Source of the DNA: Myrica gale
Taxonomy: Eukaryota > Streptophyta > Magnoliopsida > Fagales > Myricaceae
DNA length: 64,000 nt
Assembly: GCA_963930655.1 (NCBI GenBank)
Contig: OZ005605.1
Coordinates: 14,639,501-14,703,500 of the forward strand
Direction of reading: 5' to 3'
Shown piece after piece: positions 47,947 through 57,129 of the stretch (its first letter is position 1; the number at the start of each line of letters is the position of its first letter). The notes below the pieces were generated by a model. That model did no database searches, was not told the origin of the DNA, and saw nothing but the letters and a program-made list of their open reading frames with translations. Both the position numbers and the translations under genes were made by a program.

Positions 47947-48562
47947 CACCCAATTGATGTCTCTAGCAAATGAAAATACGACACTGTAATGTCGCAAGAC
48001 TCGTGAATCAGGGACCAGATATGACTTTTGATCCATTAATTTGGTATTGTCAACCGGCAGCAAATGGGATATGGGCCAAAGTAGTAGATACTGCTTTTGG
48101 CTCATACACACCTTGTGCAATTGACTCTCTAGTTATCTCCATTTCTCATTTAGTTCTCCTTGGCCTTTGCTCTTATCGAACATGGCTCATAAAGAATAAT
48201 TCCAAAGCCAACCGGTTTTGCTTGAAGTTGAATTACTATAACTATATGTTGGGGTTGTTGGCTGGTTATTGCACTGCTGGACCGTAGTTAAGGTTGGTGA
48301 TGGGTTTTTCAATATTTAACCTGGATGGAACGGGCATTGCCCCTTTTGAGGTGATTTTTCATATATTCTTGATCTGTGTTGCTCGCTATCTTCACAGATA
48401 AAGAACTTTCCAATCTAAAACAGAATGAAGTACAAATTTGATAGCTGTTGGCTTGTCTATCGTAAAAAATATTTTTGTTTGATTTGTGAGGTGAATCGCT
48501 TCTTTCTTTGTAGGCAGTTTCTCTAATCATCGAGGCTCTTGCTTGGTGCTCCATGCTCAATT

Positions 48563-49420
48563 CAGTGGCGGATTCGGGATCCAATTCGAAGGGGGGCGAA
48601 CACAAGGCGAAATGACAAAAGAAATTTTTCCTATGTAATGTAAAAGTGTCCTAGAATTAAAATATCGAAAATTAAGGATTTAAAAACATTAAAAATTTTA
48701 AAATACATGTACGTACTATTTGCTGAATGTGGCAATTGGATCCTAATAATTTGCATCTTTTATATATATATATAAAAGAAAATGATAGTTTGAGCAGTAG
48801 GAACTCCATGGAAATTCAAGGGCATGAAAAACCTAAACAAAAAAAATCAGCTAAATAATTAATTTGGGACCCAAAAATATGAGTGGGTTTTCTACTTATT
48901 CTTGAAAAAAATTAAAAAATTAAAAATTTCCAAGTAGAAACCTCTATAACCCTAAGATATTATCCATGGTAATTTATCAGTTTCTTCTTCTGAGCATTTA
49001 TTATAGTACGCTGCGTGGTTTTCTTATAACAAACTTGTCCATTATCTAAACAAAATAACAAAGTGAAGACAATCAATCAATTGGACCACAACCGAAATAT
49101 AAATAAAACTATAGTACCAAACCAAAACATAAAAGATTTTGATTCAAAAATTTTAAATGTACATATTCACATATTCACAATGGATTACAACTCAAAAATC
49201 CAAATTTCAATCTAATTAATTCAAATCCAAATTACAATCTAATTACATTGCATTCAATTGACATTACAATCAAATTAATTAAAAATTATACTATCAATGG
49301 GGGTCGAGCCCCTATAGGCTCAGGACAACTTATGAATACAAAAATAAATAAAAACAACTAAATGAAAAAAAAATTTGGGGATGCAATGGGTGGCGGCCGC
49401 ACCCCCTGCATCTGCCTATG
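48563..49420. mobile_element. Non-autonomous CAGTGGCGG element inserted in exon 2
   Basis: The left end is CAGTGGCGGATTCGGGATCC and the right end CCCCCTGCATCTGCCTATG, imperfect terminal inverted repeats of about 15 bp. It interrupts the pseudogene exon between ATGCTCA (48553-48559) and ATGCTCA (49421-49427), a target-site duplication of at least 7 bp. Removing the element and one repeat restores the homologous exon frame, SMLIMIGLDTK. The element is 858 bp, AT-rich and non-coding; its left end matches the fragment at 1816. A 7-10-bp TSD would suit hAT or Mutator mobilisation; the class is unresolved. Confidence 0.85.
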
Positions 49421-49471
49421 ATGCTCATAATGATTGGCTTGGACACTAAAACTTAAATTAAACAATTTAGG

Positions 49472-50132
49472 TGGTATGTACGGTTTGGAGTCATTTATGT
49501 GTTAGTGGGGATGCTGTGCTACTCAATCTCATTCTTTCTGTGAGCGGTTACAACAGTAGGTTAGTTTCCCTTCCATTCACTATGTGCAATACTTGCTGAA
49601 AATCACAGGCACAACACTAGATATAAAAGAAAAGGATTTTAATTTTGCACCTTGGTAAACCTATCATTCATGTGATAACTATAATTATAGGTTTAAAATC
49701 CGGTTCAATAATGCTAGTGGTGTAGCAATGGTTCTGAATAATTCACTGATATGGAAACAACAAATATGACACATGTTAGCGGCACAGTTTTCTGAAGTGA
49801 GATAGCTTATATTGTTGGTATGTACGGTTTGGAGTCATTTATATGTTAATAGAGGATGTTGTGCCACTCAATCTCATTCTTTCTGTGAGCGGTTACAACA
49901 GTAGGTTAGTTTCCCTTCCATTCACTAAGTGCAATACTTGCTGAAAATCACAGACACAGACACTAGTTGGTAAACCTATCATTCATGTGATAACTATAAT
50001 TATAGGTTTAAAATCCGGTTCAATAATGCTAGTGGTGTAGCAATGGTTCTGAATAATTCACTGATATGGAAACAACAAATATGATACATTTTAGCGGCAC
50101 AGTTTTCTGAAGTGAGATAGCTTTTACTGTTG
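49472..50132. repeat. Tandem duplication including the exon 2 3' half
   Basis: Two consecutive copies, 49472-49815 and 49816 to about 50132, each begin TGGTATGTACGGTTTGGAGT and end near GAAGTGAGATAGCTT. The unit includes the last 88 bases of pseudogene exon 2, its donor site and the start of the next intron. The second copy lacks about 30 bp (ATATAAAAGAAAAGG region) and carries extra substitutions. Confidence 0.95.
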
Positions 50133-51120
50133 TAGTACAAACACAGATTTTATGTTCTTCCTCTATCTTCTTCGTCTTTTTTTTTTTGGTTTCTTCCCTG
50201 TCTCAATCAGCTAATAGTCACTTGTCAATGTCTTGGAAGGCTCATTTGACGGCTGAGGAAATATGCAAGAGCAATCAGATATCTTAATAGAAATAGACAT
50301 GTAGTTGACAATGTTATCCTATATCTAGAATTGAAGATCATAAATATGAACTCAATGACAAGAACATCAAAGTTGTACAACTCCTAAATTTTTAAAATTA
50401 ATTTCGAAAAAAATTATTGGATAAGTAAATTGGTGAGAATAATTTAAGCATAAAAATTTATCGTCTTTTGACAGTATCGTGTAGATGTCAGCGTGTTTGT
50501 TCCAATGTATAGCATTAGGCTCAGATTGGCAGTTACAGTTTGGTTCTGAATCCAAGCTATCTGTCTGATCAAAGCTTGTCCTTGAAATTTTTATAACGAA
50601 GCACATACCCTAGAAGATTGTTTAGACACTGGCCATTGCACGTCCGAATCCTGTCATATTAATGAACATCTGGTCACAAAAGCTTAAGCTAGCGTCCTCC
50701 TTCACATTTAGGCTTGCCAATAACAAAACAAATCTTGAGCCTTGGATGTGGAAAACAGAATTTAAGAAGCAAACAGAATGGAGGTTGCTAAGAATGAAGG
50801 ACATTGACGCTACATATATGTTGTGATGTCATGATCGTTTGAAACCATCCGTCTAAAGTTCCAAGCTATTACAAAATGGACCAAAATACTTGTCAAAATC
50901 ACACATAGTATCCTGACAGTCCTATAGACCTACACTAGTCTCAATTTTATTCTCAATAGGACATTGCAATGCCTTGTCATTAGCTAAACTAACCTGGGCC
51001 AACCTCGGGATTAAGATGTGGTACCTTTGTGAATGCTAGAGTCCTTTGAAATTTAGCATGGACTGACTCGTGTCAAACCATGTTCTTACCTTTAGATTTG
51101 TGCCTAATCTTCTGATTTAG
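50133..51120. other. Pseudogene intron, no exon 3 found
   Basis: The 40-nt microexon 3 of the intact gene (encoding SLLYLYISEVVVK) should lie here, but I could not find a matching segment. The rest is ordinary intron sequence. Confidence 0.45.
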
Positions 51121-52907
51121 GTGTCGTTTGGAATTCTTCTTGCTGCCTATGTTCCCAATCTGGATCCTTGTCAGGGGTGCATACCTCTGCATTCTGAGTC
51201 TCTTGACAAGGTTGAATATGAAGCACTTCCTGGAGAAGATAAAATTTTTCCTGAGAGGCATGTCAACATATTTTCAAGTGGGTACACCTAAAATTGAGTG
51301 TTCTTTAGCGGCAGGAGTTCTACTATTTTTTTTTGTAAAGCTTAACTTCTCTAATTATTGGCTTAGATAAAACTACACATGTAGAGTCAGAGCGCTAGGC
51401 AGTGCCGGTTTCAAAACAAGAACTGTTGTGTTTGTGGAGGATTTTGATCTTTAGATGATACACCCCCCCCCCAAAAAAGGAGAAAAAGAAAACCAGACGC
51501 TCACACCAATTTGGTATCCTTGTTGTTGGGTCTTACAACTATCCTAGGTAGCCACTGAGATATCTTAGGCTGGAAAGTAAGATTTCCTCTTGAACTTAAA
51601 TCACTGGGACCCTACTGGAAGGTGAAACCTGCAGTATTTATATGATTTAAGTGTCATTGATGGAGGCTTGACCTCCTTACCCTTTATGCACTTTCTGTAG
51701 GAATATGTTTTGGATGGATCACTCCACTCATGCAGCAAGGGTACGAAAAACCTATCACTGAAAAGGATGTTTGGAAGCTAGACAGATGGGATCAAACAGA
51801 GACACTTATTGGAAAGTTAGTGTCATGCTTCCACCTTTCATCTACCACTTCATGAAGTCGTAATTTCTGTGAAACATTTATAATAGTTGGTGATTTTGTA
51901 GGTTCCAGAGGTGCTGGATTGATGAATCTCAAAAGCCAAAGCCACGGCTTTTAAGAGCATTGAATAATAGCCTTGGTGGAAGGTACAACCTACATTTTCA
52001 TGATCTTTATTTGAATTGGATTCTATGATTTCCAACGTATGATGTATGGTGAATGATTCTACAGGTTTTGGTGGGGAGCCCTGTTCAAGGTAGTTTGTTC
52101 ATTCCCAGTTTTCACCCTCCTACTGTCTTCAACTCACCATTCATCATCATCATCTGCTTTACTGTATATCTCTGATTTTGCGGTTTAATATTTGATTTTG
52201 CGGTTTAATATTTGGAGGTCATAACTAAATTTTGTACCTTAATCTGTCCATTATTTTCCATTTTAGAGCAGGTAAATCTGTTAAATTCATTATGAACAAA
52301 ATGTGATTTCATAAATTGAACGCAAAGTATGTACTTTTCTATAGATGCTTGTACAATGATATATTTTCTAAAGTTTGCTTTTGAGCAGATATCTGGCTCC
52401 CATGGGTTTTCTAATATTTTTTAGAGGTCACCAAATGGAGACTTCTGAAAAGAAGTTTTGCACGGATCTTGATGCATGGACATCCCGCTCTTGTACTTCA
52501 TGTAGGTTATGTTAAAAGTGAAAACATCCTTCGGAATCTAAGAATAAGGATATGAAAAGAACAATGAGTGCTACATGTAGAAAGAATAATATCACTTCAC
52601 TATTTGAAAACTCGTAAGGAACTTATTAATGCTTGACCATCTTGTAGATTGGCAATGATCTTTCTCAGTTCGCGGGGCCAATTCTATTGAACCATCTCTT
52701 ACAGGTCAGTTACAACACTTGCCATGGTTGTATGGATAAATTTTGCCTAAAAGGGAACTTTTTATTTTGTGTATCATTCAATAAGTCTTGTTTAGAAAAA
52801 GTTGTATTTTCTCAAAGCCTGAAGCGTTGACATTGTTCCGTGGTTATTTGTTCAAATTGAATACCTCAAAGATCTTATAACTTGACAAGTTTATGAGCCT
52901 CAGTTTC

Positions 52908-53386
52908 ATAATGAGGGTGGAAGTGATGGGGAGTTGGCGGATCATATTCTTCTTCATTGTTTGGTTGCTAGAGGGTTGTTGTCGAATATGCTTTGTACGT
53001 CGAATATTTCTTGGGTTATGCCTAGTAGGTTGGAAGAGGAAGTTTGATGTGTTGGAAGAAGAAATTTGATGACTTGACAGCTTTGGCAATTTGGAAGATG
53101 ATACCCTTCTGTATTTGGTGGTGTTTATGGAGAGAAAGAAATAATATATGTTTTGACAATAAGGCGTTATCGTTGGAGTGCTTAAAGGGTTAGATGTTGC
53201 AGTCTCTTTTTTGTGGGCTAATGCGGTGTTAGGTTTTCCTTTTGTGGACCTTCAGATTTTTGTAGCTTTATAGCTTGTATACTTTAGATGTTCTCAATAT
53301 AGTCTTTTGTACTGCTAACACTCTTTCTTTTTCAATAAAATTCTAACTTACTTATAAAATGATAAATAAATAATGAGGATAGAAGT
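52908..53386 (+). mobile_element. 5'-truncated LINE 3' end with 17-bp TSD
   Basis: The body 52925-53369 is flanked by ATAATGAGGGTGGAAGT (52908-52924) and ATAATGAGGATAGAAGT (53370-53386), 15 of 17 matching. The insert carries the zf-RVT-like 3' portion (ADHILLHCLVARGL-type reading, then a WKRKFD-type region with frameshifts) and ends TTCAATAAAATTC..CTTACTTATAAAA. It is the same family as 34915 and 55398 and lies in what was intron 8 of the pseudogene. Confidence 0.88.
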
Positions 53387-53814
53387 CTTAGTGACGTAAT
53401 TAAAAATATAGAAGCTGGAATGAAGAATTGTATTTCCTTTTATTCAAAGAATGTAGAATCATATCCAAAGAACATAAAGTTGAGAAATCATTATTAATTG
53501 AATCTATCTGTGATTTTGAAATTGTTGTTAGAGAGATGGTCTGTAGCAAGTGGAGACCATGCAATAGAAGAAAATGAGAAATGTTTGTCTCAGAAACGTA
53601 AAACAATGGCACTTGGGGGCCTATAATATTTGGGCTCAGCAGAAATTATAGTTGGAGAATACATAAGTAAATAAGTAGAAGCACAATTTTAATTTTTGCT
53701 TAGTACTTGAATAAGCAACTATAAAGATAGCTTAGTAGCTAAAGAAATGGAAGAAAGAATAATAAGTAGAGTCAACCTTGTACATGATGATTAATATCAC
53801 TTTATCCGTCTATC
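53387..53814. other. Unassigned segment, possible pseudogene intron 8 remnant
   Basis: No domain was recognised. It separates two LINE fragments and is probably residual intron sequence of the ABCC pseudogene or older repeat debris. Confidence 0.35.
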
Positions 53815-54094
53815 CATCGTGATGGGATATTATTAAGAGGAATGTTCTCTCTATGTTCAATGAGTTTGCTCAAGTTCGAAAATTTGTTAGAAGCCTCAAT
53901 GCCACTTTCATTGTCTTGATTCCCAAGAAGCACAGTGTTGTCGAGCTAATGGACTATTTTCCTATTAGTTTGGTGGGAGGGGTCTACAAAATTCTGGTCA
54001 AGGTGTTGGGCCAACAGGTTGAAGTTGGTGATGGACAAATTTATATCTTCGTCTCAAAGTGCCTCTGTGAAGAGAAGGCATATTTTGGATGTTG
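53815..54094 (+). pseudogene. LINE reverse transcriptase N-terminal fragment
   Basis: It reads RSLNATFIVLIPKKHSVVEL, MDYFPISLVGGVYKILVKVL and, after a frameshift, MDKFISSSQSASVKRRHIL. These are the conserved opening motifs of an L1-type RT (SLNATFIxLIPKK, PISLxGxxYKIxAK, SxxQSAFVxGRxIL). The fragment stops abruptly where copia integrase sequence begins. Confidence 0.88.
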
Positions 54095-57000
54095 TTGAAT
54101 TCTTGAATTCAAAGGGCATTATTCACCATCATTCGTGTCTACTACTCCACAACAAAATGTGGTCGCCGAAAGGAAAAACTGTCATCTTCTCGATATTTTA
54201 TGTTTTGGGTCGAGGCTATGAAAACTACTACTCTTTTGATTAATCGGTTACCATCCTCAATCTTAAACATGGAATCACCATACTTTTGTCTTCTGCTAAA
54301 AAACCTAGTTACGATCATTTACGCACATTTGGTTGTGTGTGCTTTGTTCATTACCACGTCATGAAAGACATAAGTTATCTTCTCAATCTGTTCATTGTGC
54401 GTTCTTGGGATATAATGTTTGTCGGAAGAGATTTGTGTGCTATGATCCTACTTTACATCGTCTTCGTGTCTCTAGGAATGTGATTTTCTTTGAAAATCAA
54501 CATTTCTTTCTGATGCCTTCTTTGTCTTCTTCTCCTGTAGTCTTTCTTCCACCTTTCGAGGAGCCCTCCTTGCATCCTATCTCGGTCCCTTCTTGTTTCA
54601 AGCCAGGTATAGTGTATATGCGACGCCTTCGCCCGCCATCTCTTCCAATGGCGCCACCGCTACCTGCTCCTGCTGCACCTCTCATCCAATCTATTAATGC
54701 TCTATCACCATCGGTATGTCACTCCACTCGAGTGTCTGTACCCCTTAATCAGTATGGTTTTTCTACTTCTAGCCCTTCTATTTCTGCTCTTACTGCATCA
54801 CTGTCCCAATATGTTATTCCCACCTCCTACTCACATGCTGTCAAGCATGAGTGTTGGCATCAAGCTATGCAGGAAGAAATCACGACTTCTGAGGCGAATC
54901 ACACATGGGATATTGAGTTGTGTCCTCCCACGATTACACCCTTGAGATGTAAGTGGATTTATTATGTCAAGGTTTGCTCTGATGGTAGTCTTGATCGCTA
55001 CAAAGCACGACTAGTTGCTCCTGGAAATAATCAAGAATATGGTGTTAATTACAAAGAGACTTTTGTTCTTATTGCTAAAATGACCCTTGCTTGTACTATT
55101 CTGGCTCTCGCTGCCTCCAATGATTGGCCTCTTCATCAAATGGATGTGAAGAATGTTTTTCTTCACAGGGATCTTAAAGAATGCATTTTTATGAAACCTC
55201 TCTTAGGCTTGTTTTCGTCTCCTACTACACATGTTTGTAAGCTTTGTCACTTTCTCTATGGTCTTAAACAAGCTCCGTAGGCATAGTTTGATAAATTTCG
55301 GACTATTGTATTTCACTTCTCCTTTCAACAAAGCAAGCATGACTCCTAAACATGGGTATTCTTGTTCTTCTTGTTTATTGTTGATGATATGTATTCTTAG
55401 TAAAATCTATGTATGGACTTCTTGTGGGTGATTCTGCTATGGTTTTCCCTTGGAGACAGTTATGGAGGACTTTAGCACCTTCAAGAGTCTCTTTCTTTGT
55501 GTGGGAGTTGTCTCATGGGAAGGTATTGACCATAGACAATGTAAGAGGGCGAGGCATTTGCATGCTTGATTGGTGTTAATTGTGTAGATGTGATGCGGAG
55601 TCTGTGGATCAAATACTTCTTAATTGTTTGGTAGCTAATGGATTGTGGTCACATATATTCTTCATGCTGAATTTTTCTTCGGTTATGCCTAATAGAGTGG
55701 TTGAGGTTTTGATGTGTTGGAAGAGGAAATTTGACGACCTGACATCTTCGGTGGTTTGGAAGATGATACCCTCTTGCATTTGGTCGTGTTTATGGAAGGA
55801 AAGAAATAGTCATTGCTTTGAAAATATAATGTCATCGTTGGAGTTCTTAAAGGGATATATGTTGCAGTCTCTTTTCATATGGGCAAATTTGGTGTTGGGT
55901 TTTCCATTTTGAATCTTTCATATTTCAATAGTTTTTTATCTTGTAAGCTTTAGCCGTTTTCAGTACAATCTTTTGTACTACTAACACTTTTATTTTTCAT
56001 TAATCAAATTTAATCTTACTTATAAAAAAAGATATTGTTATTACTGGTTAAGATTCTACTCTACTTGAGCAGCTCAAGCACCATCTCTCAGAGTCCTTCC
56101 ACATGAAAGATCTTGGATCTCTCACATATTTTCTTGGTCTTGAAGTGCGTCATCTGTCTTCTGGTATTTCTCTCAATCAATATAAGTATGCTTATGATCT
56201 GGTTGTCCTGGCTGGTCTTGAAGACACTCCTCAGGTTGATACTCCAATGGAGTTGAATATCAAACTTCGTAAAGAAAAGATTGACTTAGTAGCTGATCCT
56301 AGTTTATATTGCAAGCTAGTGGGTAGTCTTGTCTACCTAACAATTACTTGATTGAACATCTCCTTTGTCGTACAACAAGTTAGTCAATTTCTTTAGACTT
56401 CGTGACATCTTCACCTGGTTGTCGTCTGCAGAATCATTTGTTATATTCAGGACACTGTTGCATGTGATTTATTCTTCCCTGTCCACAATTCTCTTCACCT
56501 TGCTACTTACAATGATCCTAATTAGGCTTATTGTACTGATACACGTTGTTCCATCATTGGTTAGTGTGTGATGCATTGATTTCATGGAAGAGTAAAAAGC
56601 AAGACCAGGTTTCTAAGTCGTCTACGAAATCTAAGTACCGGGCAATTTCTCTTGCTTGCTAAAAAAAATATTTACCTTCGGGGTTTGCTTGTTGAATTAG
56701 ACTTTTCTCAATCTAAACTGACACCCTTTCATGCCGATAATACTAATGTCATTAAGATCACGACCAATCCAGTTTATCATGAGCGTACAAAGCATATTGA
56801 AGCTGATTGTCATTCCATTCATGAAGCCTTTGAAGCTCATGTCACCACTCTTCCTCATGTCGTACAGAACTTCAACTTGCTGATATCTTCACCAAGGCTC
56901 TTACTCGGCAGCGCCATTGTTTCTTGAGTCGCAAATTGATGCTAGTTATAAACCCGCATCAATTTTAGGGGGCTATCAACAGATAGATTTGTTGTTCTTA

Positions 57001-57125
57001 ACTCCCTATTAATTCATCATTAGACTACAGTTGTGTATAGGCAACAGATAAACACTTTCTTTCCTTCTATAGCTTGATACGTGATTACAGACCTTGTATA
57101 TCTTGATTTGATAATTTAAAATAAT
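54095..57125 (+). pseudogene. Ty1/copia pol fragment, interrupted by a LINE
   Basis: It begins inside integrase (NSKGIIHHHSC, then frameshifted) with the post-integrase region at 54286-54520 (KKPSYDHLRTFGCVCFVHY). RT lies at about 54840-55397 (LRCKWIYYVKVCSDGSLDRYK; WPLHQMDVKNVFLHRDLKE; CHFLYGLKQAP followed by a stop). Pol resumes at 56031 after the nested LINE, with HMKDLGSLTYFLGLEVRHLS, and RNase H reaches 56927 (NPVYHERTKHIEADCHSIHE). A polypurine tract TTTTAGGGGG at about 56963-56972 is followed by a short 3' LTR remnant to about 57125. Gag, protease, most of integrase and the 5' LTR are missing. Several stops and frameshifts make it inactive. Confidence 0.92.
55398..56030 (+). mobile_element. 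LINE 3' end nested in copia RT
   Basis: The copia frame is interrupted just inside its FIVDD motif (GTTGATGATAT, ending 55390) and resumes with GATATTGTTATTACTGG at 56031. GATAT plus several bases are repeated at both sides, consistent with a TSD. The insert encodes a zf-RVT-type region (CRCDAESVDQILLNCLVANG, 55580 on; CWKRKFDDLTSSVVWKMIPS) and ends TTTAATCTTACTTATAAAAAAA. It is the same family as 34915 and 52925. Confidence 0.88.
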
Positions 57126-57129
57126 GAAA

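Larger units (their letters stand above)
48021..52704 (+). pseudogene. Tandem ABCC pseudogene copy (exons 1, 2, 4-8)
   Basis: A second ABCC1/2-type copy in the same orientation, 3.5 kb downstream of the intact gene. Exons matched: 1 at 48021-48350; 2 at 48514-48559 and 49421-49559 (split); 4 at 51121-51277; 5 at 51701-51815; 6 at 51902-51982; 7 at 52065-52089; 8 at 52648-52704. Exons 4-8 have exactly the same lengths and phases as in the intact gene (157, 115, 81, 25, 57 nt). Lesions: TAG at 48285-48287 in exon 1 (Leu codon in the intact gene), an element inserted in exon 2, TAA at 49454-49456, a 1-bp deletion near 49503-49508 (TTAGTGGGG against TTAGTTGGGG), and microexon 3 not found. The copy covers only TMD0 and the L0/TMD1 start; exons 9-27 are absent from the window. 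Confidence 0.93.

Noticed and set aside
49472..50132. CRISPR-like or satellite array
   Set aside because: Only two long units, explained as a tandem duplication of a pseudogene segment.
51461..51472. Poly-C run in a pseudogene intron
   Set aside because: Simple homopolymer without associated structure.
54497..54685. Gly/Arg-rich minus-strand frame inside the copia region
   Set aside because: Shadow of the Ser/Pro-rich linker of the copia polyprotein.
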